Shown here piece after piece: positions 1 through 9,446 of a DNA stretch of 10,713 nt. Source of the DNA: Monoraphidium neglectum (Eukaryota; Chlorophyta; Chlorophyceae; Sphaeropleales; Selenastraceae); assembly GCF_000611645.1 (NCBI RefSeq), contig NW_014011580.1, positions 1-10,713 on the forward strand. Reading direction: 5' to 3'. A program made the position numbers and the translations under genes. The notes below the pieces were generated by a model. It searched no databases. It was not told the DNA's origin and saw only the letters and a list, made by a program, of their open reading frames with translations. Position 1 is the first letter of the stretch; the number at the start of each line of letters is the position of its first letter.

Positions 1-55
1 GACGCGCCCTGCCCTCCCCCCACCTGCCTCCTCCTGCCCCTCCCCTTTCCCGCAG

Positions 56-929
56 GTCAGCGCCGCCGCCAACCCCAATGACACCTTCTCCTACCCCCCC
101 GGCGCCTCCTCTTCCAGCGGCCAGCCGCTGTCCGCGCCCGCGCGCGCGGCGCTCGCGCGCGCGACCGCGGCGATGCGGCGGTACGGCTGGCTGGCGTTCT
201 GGATACAGCTGACGCTGTCCATCGTTTCCGGCGTCATCCTGCTGTTCAGCGTGGCGTTCACATCCCAGGTGCGCCGGGCGGTCGGGCCGCACGCACGGCG
301 CCGCCGAGCCCAGACGGCGGCGGCTCAGGGGGTGGGGGCCTGCCCAGCGTCACCCGCACATCCACCGCAACCTACCCGTGGCAAGGGTCACCAACCCCAA
401 TACGCTGCCCCCGCGTTCGCCGCGCCCGCCGCCTCACTGCGCCCGCCAGAGCGGCCCCAAGGCGTCGCTGTACTTGACCCTCATTGGGATCCTGGCAGGC
501 TTCCTATCCACTTTTTGGTGAGGGCCACCAGCGCGACCGCCAGCCAGCCCGGTATTGCCAATGGGCCCGCGGCTTACCCCGGGAGCCGCCGGCGGGCCAA
601 GCAGCCGGGTTGCGTGAGTCCCGGCGTCTCCGCAGCGCCCGCGGCGGCAGCCTGCCGCGTCCGCGGCGCAGGCAGTCAAAGCGCCAAACCTCCTGCCAAG
701 ACTTAGCAGCCGCCACGCTCGAGCCGCGTCCCCCTCCCTTTCTCTTCTCCCCCATGTTTTGACGCTTGTGACAGGGCATTTGGATACCAGCGTGTCAGCA
801 TGAGAATGCAGGAGTACCTGGACGGCGCTGACGTGGCGAAGATCAAGAAGCAGACGGTGCGCGGAGGCTGGCTGCACGTTTGCAGGGGCTTCGCTGCTGG
901 TTGCCATGTTGCGTGTTGCGTGTATGGGT

Positions 930-975
<46 letters not shown>

Positions 976-1995
976 CTCAAGATGTCGGTGGTGGTCCGCA
1001 TGCGCTTGTGCAAGCATCTGCGCTCGAGTGGCATGGTGAAGGCGGACTGCGCGTCTGTCGCGGTCGATGCCGCCGCCAGCTGGCCCGAGGGGTGGGGCCG
1101 TCACCCCCTCAGCCACCTTGCATCTGAGACTGCCTGGTCTACACCCACCCTTGAACCCCTGAATCATGAATAACGTACATACACGTTGTAAAGCCACACA
1201 TGTCCCCATTCATCTACTTGTGCACGTACACATCTGTTTCTAAACATGTACCGGCTTGAAGACACTCTCCTCTGGTTCTTCCATACTCTGATTCGCAGGT
1301 CATCGAGAACATCACCAAGGGTGTCCTCATCAATGTCGTCGGCATGGGCTCCACCCTCCTCGGCATCTCCACCCTCGTCGGCGTGCTCGTCGCCAAGACG
1401 CTCTCCAACGCCAGCGTCAACCCCTTCATGGCGTCAGCGGCCGGCACCTACAACCCCGTGCTGGCGCTGGACGTGTTCCTGGTGCAGGCGGCGACCAACA
1501 CGCTGCTGGGCCACTTCCTGAGCCTGCTGTGCAGCTTGTGGCTGCTCAACGTGATCGGCGAGGGCCGGGGCCTCAACCTGCAGGTGCGCAGGAGTCGGGG
1601 CGACGGGGCTCATTGTTTAGGGGTCCAGGGTTTGAATCGTTTCGGCCCTTTGCTGCAGGTGCTTGCGTCAGGTTGCGCCTTGATCGGTTGTAGGTTTGGC
1701 CCTCAGGCCGGGTGCCACGCTGATGCCGCTAATGGCGGCCGGCGCTGTCGAGCCACTGCAGCACGGCTGGGGGCGGCAGGAGGCGACTCAGCATCGCCGG
1801 TCGCGCCCCTGCCTCAGCACCACTGCTTGCTAGCAGTGTGGTGCATTGGCATCCCGCGTGGCCTCTCCCAACCACTCCCCCAACCGCCACGAACCCCCGC
1901 CAACTGACTTCGCAGCGCCAGCAGCACATCCAGAAGTTGAAGGCGGAGGAGGAGGGCGTGACGGGGGTCAGCATGTCTGGAAGCCTCTACCGCAT

Positions 1996-2034
<39 letters not shown>

Positions 2035-2068
2035 CGGCGCGTTAAATGGCGGGTACGCTCGGCGGTAG
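56..2068 (+). CDS. TIC21: TIC21/PIC1-like chloroplast inner envelope protein (DUF3611), 5'-partial, five exons in window
   Basis: Coding exons 56-268, 450-517, 775-856, 1299-1583 and 1916-2068 all have GT-AG borders and join in phase (266 residues plus TAG). The first visible exon follows a pyrimidine tract and CAG, so the start and transit peptide lie upstream. Four hydrophobic segments are visible, at about residues 46-68, 76-97, 129-153 and 176-205 of the visible part. The block around residues 172-191, with the core ALDVFLVQAATNTLL, closely resembles plant TIC21/PIC1 and cyanobacterial DUF3611 proteins. Plant TIC21 is a four-helix inner-envelope protein linked to protein import and to iron transport; which role applies here cannot be read from sequence. 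The C-terminus after the last helix is charged, then carries 14 glycines. Each exon covers about one structural element, and the W94 codon is split between exons 2 and 3. The family is well supported; orthology to TIC21 rather than another DUF3611 member is slightly less sure. Confidence 0.85.
929..972 (+). repeat. (GT)n microsatellite in TIC21 intron 3
   Basis: A GT-rich tract with one ATAT interruption, ending in about 15 perfect GT units (943-972). It lies in the 857-1298 intron, roughly 70 bp after the donor, with GT on the sense strand. The rest of that intron, down to 1298, shows no other recognisable element. Confidence 0.95.
1997..2038 (+). repeat. In-frame GGC/GGT repeat coding 14 glycines
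   Basis: Fourteen consecutive glycine codons (13 GGC and one GGT) sit in the last TIC21 exon, about ten codons before the stop. The tract lies in the tail after the fourth membrane segment, so length changes would probably be tolerated. It is a likely length-polymorphic site and a place where assembly or slippage errors could occur. Confidence 0.95.
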
Positions 2069-2207
2069 TTGCTGGCCTCCTTTTTTTGTGGCCTCTTAGT
2101 GGTGTCGTGAATTTGCAGCACTAGATCACATGAACGACCGAGCTTTTGTGCGTGACCGCCCCCGCCAGACCTCCAGGGGATTCTGAGGCACGTTTCATGC
2201 TTTCATT

Positions 2208-2247
2208 CAGCATGCAGGGTCCCCTCTCAGCATGCAGGGTCCCCTCT
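2208..2247 (+). repeat. Two perfect tandem copies of a 20-bp unit in the TIC21 3' region
   Basis: The unit CAGCATGCAGGGTCCCCTCT occurs at 2208-2227 and again at 2228-2247, followed by a partial CAGC. It lies 140 bp after the TIC21 stop, probably in the 3' UTR. Each unit contains the palindrome GCATGC. The rest of 2069-2571 shows no coding potential I could support. Confidence 0.9.
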
Positions 2248-2437
2248 CAGCGCACGCCTTGCTCCGGCCGGTGCTTTTGAAGTGTCGGCCGCTCGCTGCT
2301 GCGCCGGCACCCTGCATTTGACGCGGCTGTCATGGCTGAACTGCACTCGTCAATCGCTTGTGCGCGCCCATGCCAAATTTCGTCGCTGTGGTTGTCAGTT
2401 TTGCGGTTGAGGATGTTTGTTATGTCTTGGAAGCCAA

Positions 2438-2442
2438 TTACA
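2438..2442 (-). terminator. Candidate TGTAA polyadenylation signal for VTC2
   Basis: TTACA on the plus strand reads TGTAA on the minus strand. It is the first TGTAA met downstream of the VTC2 stop at 3022, implying a 3' UTR of about 580 nt spread over 2440-3021. TGTAA is the usual chlorophycean polyadenylation signal; its use here is inferred. No other gene is visible between 2577 and 3021. Confidence 0.4.
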
Positions 2443-2571
2443 GCAAGTTGCGTGTTTTGGCCGCATGCATGTGTGTGAGTGTTTGGCCGTGTATGCTCTG
2501 TCCCAAAAACGTTTTAAACAGCCACCATCGCACCTTGCACAAACGCACGGCTGCAGCAGCCGGCCGTGTCA

Positions 2572-2576
2572 TGTAA
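2572..2576 (+). terminator. Candidate TGTAA polyadenylation signal for TIC21
   Basis: This is the first TGTAA after the TIC21 stop codon, giving a 3' UTR of about 505 nt. Another TGTAA follows at 2904 and could be an alternative site. Either choice makes the TIC21 transcript overlap the predicted VTC2 3' UTR. Confidence 0.45.
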
Positions 2577-3021
2577 GTGCACAACAAAACCGCTGCTACT
2601 GTTATGGGCGCAGGGGTCTTGCGTGTTGACTCGGAGAGATCGGATTGCATGGACAGAGGCACTGGCACTTGACAGTGCCCAGGGAACTATGGGTGCAAGC
2701 AGAATGGTGCGCACCACGTCCCCCTCCGACGAAGAAGTGCGGTCTCAGCAAAAAATCGGCGAATTCGGTGGTATTGCTGACCTCGCACCCCCAAGGCGGC
2801 TTCCTGCTCCTGCGCTGCGCCTACATGCAAAGGTTAGAAACCAAGCTTGACGGGCGCTGCCACGCCGGCAGGCAGGCAAGCGCCACGGCTAGGCACGGCC
2901 CCAATGTAAGCCTCCCAAACCAAAGGCGCTGCACAGAGCAGCAGCCCTTAGGTCCGCCCTTCCTGCTTGCTCAAGCCCTTGCTCCATCCGCCATGCGGCA
3001 CGCACCACTGCTCAGCCGCAC

Positions 3022-4119
3022 CTAGGCCTCCACCGCCGCCACTTCAGGCGCCGCCGCCGCAGCCGCCGGACCCTCCCCCGCGCCGCTCTCGCCGCACCTC
3101 AGCCCGCCCACGTCGGCGGCTGCGGCCGCAGCCGCAGCCGCGGCCTCCTCGGGGCCGCGGCCGAAGCACAGCGCCGCCACCTCGAGGAACCGCTCCTCGG
3201 TCAAACTTATGGCGGCCAGCAGCTCCCAGGCCAGGTCCTGGTCAAACGCGTCGTAGTCAGCCTGGCGGAAGAGCACCATGTGGCCGGTCACCTCCCAGAC
3301 CGCCGGGTTGACGCCTGCGGAGTGGTTGCGCGGATGATACGGATGGGAAAAATCGGATGAGCCTCCGGCTGGGCGTGCGGTAGCGGGGGCGCTCGCGCAG
3401 GGTGGTGGGCGACGCAGCAGCGCGCTGCCTAGGCACAACTGTCGTGCCGGCGTGCCACCCTATAAATCCTCGATACCCGTATCACCCGAGTTACGAGCAG
3501 CGTCACCCGCTCACCCGTGTCCAGCAGGTGCTCCGGCACCAGCCCCTTGGCCTGCTTGTCCGCGTAGCACTGCGGCGTCAGGTACACCTTGCGCCCGCAG
3601 TCCGCAATCAGCATGTTGTGCGGCACGTTCGCGCCCTGCAGCGCCAGCGCCGCGGCCGTCACCGCGTCTGCGAGCGCCGCGGCGTCGCCGCCCTCGATAA
3701 GAAACGCGTTGACGGGGTAGCCCGTGAGGCGCGAGACGGTGACGCCGTCGGCGCGGGGCGCAATGCCGTGGACGGGGGCGGAGCCGGCGCGCTCGATCGG
3801 CATGGTGGTGTTGAGGTAGTATGACTGCCGGTTTGAGGTAGTGGAGATGGAGAGGGGGGCGGACGAGAGGCGGCACGAGGACGTGAGAGGTAGGGGCGGT
3901 GGCGCGTCAAGCCATTGGCGTGAAGGCGGGCCCCCTGGGGTGCGACTCCCCACCCTGGAAGCCACCCGTCCGGCAGCCCGATTCAACCAATCGACCGGCG
4001 ACTTCACTCTGATAAAAAAAGGGCCCATCTCCCTCCAACGCACCCCGCCACCCCGCCACCCCGCCACCCCGTCCAAGAATGGTACATCACACCTTCCCTT
4101 GCACACGCGCGCACACACA

Positions 4120-4167
<48 letters not shown>

Positions 4168-5681
4168 GACACACACACACACACACAGACACACAGACAC
4201 ATCCAAACGTGCCCGTACGTGCAGCCCCCACCCCCCACACACACAAACACACACACCAGCGCGCCGCAGCCGCCTCACGCACCTGGAAGTGCAGGTGGTT
4301 GATGGTGGCGTAGGCCCCCAGGCTGTTGTAGCCCACCCTCAGGTGCGGGTTGGCCGCCTCCGCCGCGTACCGCAGCGCCAGCAGCACCGACTCGCGGTCC
4401 AGCAGCTGCGGCAGCTCGTCCAGCACCCGCGGGCACAGCAGCACGTGCCCGTAATCGATGGGGGACACGTTGACGAGCACGAGGTTGGGGGAGGCCGAGG
4501 CGGCGGCGGCGGGCGCGAACGAGGCGCGGGCGCCGGGGGCGGCGGGCTTGAAGGCGAAGAGGGCCTCTTTCAGGGAGGCCTTGTTGAAGTTAAATTTGGA
4601 GGGGTCGAACGGCTGGCAGACCTGTGAGGGGCGAGCACCAAGATTGAAGATGGGAGGAGCACCGGGGGGTCCATGGTCGAGGGGTACACCGGGCAGGAGC
4701 CGGGCGGCACAGGAATCGCACCTGGCGCGCCGCGGCATGCCAATTCGTGCCCGCTGCCTCGCCCGTCGGCGCTGCTCATCGCGGCACCATGCGCAGGCCC
4801 AACCCCACAGCACGCCGCGAACGCTCGCTGTTCTGCGACGCCGCACGGCCGCCTCGAGCGCACGCCACGCAGCCCCGCTGCCGGCGGCGGCATCGCAGGG
4901 GCTGCTGCTTGGTGTGTCTGAAGCGCAGGCAGACAAGCGTGGGTTCGAGGTCGCCGTTCCATTGCATCATGGCATCCAAGACGGCCACCAAGTTGCACCC
5001 ACGGCCACCCCACACCTGGTCGACCCGGAACTCGGTCGGCCGCTTCTTGGTGGCGCGCCCCTCGTTCAGCTGCGCCACAAACCCCAGGTGACCCGGCAGC
5101 ACCTTGGTGGGGCACGCCATGACGTCATAGCGCAGCAGCCCCTTGGCAGCCGCGTCCTCCCAGTGGGCAAGCAGCAGGCCATCCAGGAGCGAGCGCCCCG
5201 GGGAGCAGGGGTCCTCCGGGCCGCGCCGCAGCTCGCCGCCGCTGGGTGCACCGGGGGCCGCCTCGGGGGCCAGCGGCGGCAGCTCGGCGGCCGCCAGGGG
5301 GACGGCGCTGCTGAGGGGCGCAGGGCGGGGGGGGAAGGTGGGAGCGCGTGTGAGCGAGCGGCATGGTTGCAGCCGGTGGGTCGCCCAACCACCCAACCAG
5401 ACAATATACCACGTCACTGGCAGCCCGAACGCATGATGTGACAGCCTGTGCCCGCATCACGACCGCACCCACCTGCTGCTCTCAGCCTTTGCGTGGCCGC
5501 CGACCGCGCCAAGCAACGGCGCGGGGCCGTCGGCTGCGAACGAGTACGTGGCAAGGCGCGCGCCGGCAACCCGCCCGATGGGAACGTCTGCGGCGAGCAC
5601 TGGAGCGTCGACCTCAGCCGGCGCGGCCTCCGCCTGTGCCAGGGACACTATGGTCGCAATGCGCTCGGCGAGAAGCGCCAT
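3022..5681 (-). CDS. VTC2: GDP-L-galactose phosphorylase (VTC2), complete, five exons
   Basis: Minus-strand exons 5681-5473, 5310-5016, 4621-4283, 3824-3515 and 3314-3022 join in phase to 481 residues. VTC2 phosphorolyses GDP-L-galactose to L-galactose-1-phosphate and GDP, the committed step of the L-galactose route to ascorbate. Family blocks in order: RIATIVS near residue 7, a WED/RYDV stretch in exon 2, KKRPTEFRVDQ (158-168), SPIDYGHVLL (221-230), GYNSLGAYATINHLHFQ (265-281) with the catalytic histidine triad HLHFQ at 277-281, LPQCYA and NPAVWEV (387-393). ATG 5681 is chosen because RIATIVS matches the plant N-terminus RIPTVVS and no ATG occurs in the 136 nt upstream. The plant Cys-rich segment after it is replaced by an Ala/Pro-rich linker, and the C-terminus carries polyalanine. 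Introns are 162, 394, 458 and 200 bp. Retaining the second would keep the frame open for about 80 codons and then truncate before the active site. Confidence 0.93.
4041..4072 (-). repeat. Four 8-bp tandem units in VTC2 intron 3
   Basis: On the plus strand the unit CACCCCGC is repeated four times, the last ending in T. It lies between the CA-repeat cluster and the 3' splice site of the 3825-4282 intron; on the sense strand it reads as a G-rich array (GCGGGGTG). This is a simple minisatellite with no known role. Confidence 0.85.
4101..4258 (-). repeat. Compound (CA)n / sense (GT)n microsatellite in VTC2 intron 3
   Basis: CA repeats with CAGA and CAAA interruptions run over 4101-4201 and again over 4233-4258, separated by a short non-repetitive stretch. 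On the VTC2 sense strand the tract reads GT and starts within about 25-30 nt of the 5' splice site at 4282. Long Val/Cys or Thr/His open frames here are artefacts of the repeat. Confidence 0.95.
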
Positions 5682-5850
5682 CTGCGCTGCCGAATGGGGG
5701 ATGCTGCTGGGAGCGCGGCGGCGCTGCTCGCGGTGTCGGTCTGCGGCTATGCGCCGACGCTGCTAGAGCAACCTCCGGCTTCTCCTCCCAGCCAAGCACC
5801 TAAATTATGGTATTATGCATTCATAGGTTCAACTTAGGGGGTTCATATAG
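5682..5850 (-). promoter_or_regulatory. VTC2 5' leader and probable promoter
   Basis: Upstream of ATG 5681 the leader is GC-rich to about 5770, then turns AT-rich at about 5800-5840 (ATAATACCATAATTTA on the minus strand), the only such stretch nearby and a possible core promoter. If transcription began further out, two very short ATG frames (starting at 5824 and 5820, three and six codons) would lie in the leader. The transcription start is not visible. Confidence 0.3.
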
Positions 5851-6327
5851 AGCGTTGTGCACCGGGGCACAAGGGGTGTGTGGTGTAGAAGCCGCACACC
5901 ACGCCCCCACACACGCACTGTGATTGTGTGCAACAATATCACACGATGTCGGTCCTACACTCTCAGCTCCAGCTCCGCCTCTAATTCTGTGCTTCACACC
6001 CGTGGTCTCGCTTCATGTATTCGATTTATCAGGCACGATGGAACGATGTCGAGAGTTTACATGGCATACGTTGCAGACGGGCGCAATGCAGGTCACTACT
6101 GTGGTGTGCCACTGTCAGAACAGGCGCAGGGCAGCTTCAAAGCGGATGGGCGGCTGGATGCTGGCCCCCACTGTACGCAACAGCACACACACGTGACCCG
6201 TTATGCAATCAATCAAGGTAGCAAAACAATGTAATTTGACAATCTACGGTGCTGAACTGGTGTGTTTGATGCATGCAACGCAGCCCTGGTGGCATGCCAG
6301 ATGCCGCTAGTGATTACGCACCACGCC
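5851..6327. other. Intergenic stretch, no gene recognised
   Basis: Open frames here are short, differ between frames and resemble nothing I know. An imperfect inverted repeat lies at 5873-5907, and a TGTAA occurs at 6230-6234, so a 3' end of a plus-strand transcript could lie here, but no exons leading to it are visible. Confidence 0.4.
5873..5907. repeat. Imperfect inverted repeat
   Basis: GGGGTGTGTGGTGT is followed after about seven bases by GCACACCACGCCCC, which can pair with it with one bulge and one or two mismatches. It lies about 190 bp upstream of the VTC2 start. The arms are short and GT/CA-rich, so chance is possible. Confidence 0.4.
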
Positions 6328-7104
6328 CGTCCTGCACTTGCAGCGAGCTGGCGTCTGGCCGAGCGCGTTGCCAGGCGACCTCACTGCTGAACGCTTGCGC
6401 TTGTCACATCAAAGAATTTGACCTACTTGCCGTAGCAGCTGCTGATCTCCTTCGGGAAACGGCAAGTGCAACCTATCTTCAAAGGTGGCTGAGGGCCTTC
6501 TTGCAGCTGCATGCTCAGGTTGCAGGCTGGTGCTGGGTGCTGGCTGTTGTTGACGGGCACAGTCCTGCCAATCATGAGACGCGCTGCTTGCTGGCGGGAC
6601 CCATATTGCACACCACGTGTACATGGGCGTGACAGACTTCCTCCCGCTGAGCTCTGCGCATGCATCGAATCCTGCTGCGGGCTTGGGCTGAACTCTTGCT
6701 GCTGCTGGTGTGAGCCCAACCCAAGCCTTGCCATGTGCATCCCGCCACACAACCTTCGTCCCTATGGCAGTGTGTCCTGGCCAGTTTGGTAAGTCATCGT
6801 CCTTGTCAGGCGACGCAGGTTGCATGCTAGATAGAGGCGGCTCTGGGCATTGTTTGGGAGAGAGCGGGCACGAGGTTCTGCATGGCCACGGCTAGCAGGC
6901 TCCCCAGCCGCAGCAACCCTGCTGCATCACCTGGGACGAAAGCGTGTCGCTCTCAGTGTAGATCATCTGCGGCAATGCCAGCATGCCACCCCGCTTGACT
7001 TCCAGCGCTCACATAATTGCCGACGGCGCGTCTGCCAACAAACATAAAGTGAATCACGCCGCCACTAATTGGACAGCCATATCCTCTGATTACTACTATT
7101 ATAA
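6328..7104 (+). repeat. Repeat copy A (interrupted), 5' of the kinase-like gene
   Basis: Two blocks, 6328-6434 and 6931-7104, align in order with 10429-10713 (copy B). Block 1 shares CGTCCTGCAC, GCGTTGCCAGG, GACCTCACTG and GCCGTA. Block 2 shares CTGGGAC, GCGTGTCG, CTCAGT, GCCAGCATGCC, ACGGCGCGT, TGCCAACAAAC and TGGACAGCCATA. In copy B the blocks are adjacent; here about 496 bp separate them. Identity is roughly three to four bases in five, with small indels, so the duplication is not recent. The copy ends just before the first kinase exon and probably includes that gene's promoter or leader. No reading frame is conserved between copies. Confidence 0.85.
6435..6930. other. About 496 bp present in repeat copy A, absent from copy B
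   Basis: Copy B reads straight from GCCGTA into CTGGGAC with one extra A, while copy A has this segment between them. It starts GCAGCTGCTGATCTCC and ends CCTGCTGCATCAC. I see no target-site duplication, terminal inverted repeat or transposase. It may be an insertion here or a deletion in copy B. A 138-codon minus-strand open frame and several shorter plus frames cross it, but none looks like a known protein. Confidence 0.6.
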
Positions 7105-7158
7105 ACTATTTGTCAGCGTCTTGCAGGTGGCTGCAAGGCGCATTACACGCCGGCTCGC

Positions 7159-9358
7159 ATGCAATTCACGACTGTGGACTCGTTGAGAATGTATCTGGAA
7201 ATAATACGTAGCGGATATGGCGAGTACGCAGAGCAGCTGTGGGCGAGCCGCATGCGGAGTACACTCGAGCTGGCAAATGGACACTCGAAGGATTTCGAAG
7301 CAGCCGGCATCAGCACTGGATACCACTGGAAAACCATCAAGGCGGCGGCGGGTGCGAGCGTGCCGGCCGCGGCGTGCAAGCACAACCGACTCTGTCTGAG
7401 ACTCCGATGCTGACGCCGCTCAGCTCACCAGCGGTGCTCCCCTGTCCCTCCCCACTTGATCCCGCCGCAATCTTTCCAATCGCGTGCTGCATCGATTTCT
7501 GCCCCTCCATCACATCTGACCTCCACGGCTTGTGCCTGGCCACGTGCGTGCCTCACAGCGGCAGGTGCGCTGCCGCATGGGTTTGTGATGGCGCGTCTGG
7601 CAACCTTCCCGACGCTGCATTCCCAGCCAGGCCTTGTGGAGGTGGACGGACCCATGCAGCAGAGGTCCCTATTGTCGATGTTGACAGGCCGCCCCACCAT
7701 ACGCAACACAACAGCTGCCATTGTGCAGCTTCGTTGTCGTGACGCAAGCTTGGACGGTCCCCGCCGGCAGGCAGCCTTGCAGCACCGCAGCAGTGCTGCA
7801 CGCCTCGTTGGCAACCATAATCAAGCTGTGCTTCTCTTCCCTCCCATCCTTGCATGTACCCTTCATGGCCTCCACCTGGGTTACCCCATTGCCTCGCAGT
7901 ATCTGCAGCGGGCCCCAATACTCCGCTGGGCCACCGATTCACACTGCACCCAGAGGAAGCTGTCCAGGTCTCAGACACTGTTCTGGGGGGTTACCACGTC
8001 AGGCTGGGCAGGTGAGCGATCAGTGTGGCACTGAAACACCCAGCCCTGGTGCTTTCAACACGGCATCGTCACATTGCGATTGTTGCCGCCCGCGTACACT
8101 GCCAGGATCCTGCCTGACAAACATTTCTTGCTGTGCCTGTGTTGTGGCCGGCAACATGCCACCTCACAGAGTGGTCTACCCCACACTCCGCCCTGCTTGC
8201 GCAGCTTTCTCGGCCAACGCTGCGTGGTGAAGATGGCGGACGGCTGCAAGCAGCGTGATGTTGTGGCAGACCTTAAAAACGAGGTCCTGGTGTATGGTGC
8301 GTTATCCGCCGACGCCTCGCGCGCACACGGCCCCGCGACAGGACCTTGTCAGCCACGACGGCCAACGTCACCCCGCTTTGCTGCGGACATGCCATGCGCG
8401 CTCCTTGATCATCGTGTGGCCGGCGTTGTCTTTGCTTTGGGAGCCGCTAGTCCTGTCAGATTCCCTTGGGGGCGTGCGGCGTCTTGACCGACGATTGCAC
8501 CGCCTTGGCGCTTCCATGATGCTGCTGGCAACGCAGAGCACCTGGCTGCGCTGCAGGGCAAGGTGATCCCTGACCTGCTGGCCGGCGGCTTCTGGAGGGA
8601 CGAGTACCTCTTCTTTTTGGCCACGGCCGTGGTGGAAGGCGAGCAGCCCAGCTCTGCCACAGCCGACGCGTACCCTGAGGCCGAGAAGGTGCGGGGCCAT
8701 GGGCACCTGTGTTGTGCAGCCGACAAATATATGTATTCAACGTATCGTGGATTTTGCGTGCGTTACATGGTATGGGGGCCAGATGATGGCAGAGAGGGAG
8801 CCGTGCACAGGCACAACACAGCAAACTCAGTTGGTGCTGCACGATGCGTGCCATCATACTGCCAGCCAAGTAAGGCCCCAATCAACGGGCACCTGTGGCC
8901 ACGTCTTACACGCGTGGCTACAGTGGCCCAACGACTACGACAACACCCTGGGCTCTGATGTCGGTGCAACTGACGTCACACCCCCCCCCCAGGCTCTGCG
9001 CAAGATACACGCGATGGGCGTGGTGCACCGCGCCGTCCGCAGGAGAAACATGTTGGTGGCAAGGAAGGGTCGCTCCTTCAAGGTGGGTGTGGGTGTCCAA
9101 GGATGAAGGTCCCAAGTGACATACGCCAGCCTTTCTTTTTGAAGACTCTACCTGCCCGTGTTGTCGTGCTTTGCACTCTGTGGCAGGCCCCGGTGAGGCT
9201 GCCCGGCGGTTCTCGGGAAATCCAGGCTCTTTGAGCGCCTCATACCGCATCCTGGAAAGTCTAGAGCCATCACCAGCCAGACGGCTCCGTTTCCGCTGTT
9301 TGATGGTCAAGTCACGCAACGTAGGATATAATAGGCGACACGTGCGCCACGCGCTAGT

Positions 9359-9446
<88 letters not shown>

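Noticed and set aside
2208..2247. Possible CRISPR-like array
   Set aside because: Only two directly abutting 20-bp units without spacers, in eukaryotic nuclear DNA; a plain tandem duplication.
2645..3025. 126-codon plus-strand open frame between TIC21 and VTC2
   Set aside because: It lies in the predicted convergent 3' UTR region, ends at the VTC2 stop, and has no protein-like conservation I can recognise.
3841..4302. Long frames rich in Thr-His or Val-Cys repeats around 4080-4260 and 9307-9753
   Set aside because: They are translations of CA/GT microsatellites inside introns, with matching frames on both strands.
5857..6234. 125-codon plus-strand open frame in the VTC2-kinase spacer
   Set aside because: It resembles no known protein, overlaps other frames of similar length, and starts inside GT/CA-rich sequence; it is too weak to call.
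6409..6825. 138-codon minus-strand open frame across the extra segment of repeat copy A
   Set aside because: No recognised motif, it crosses the repeat/indel boundary at 6434, and similar-length frames occur by chance in this GC-rich DNA.
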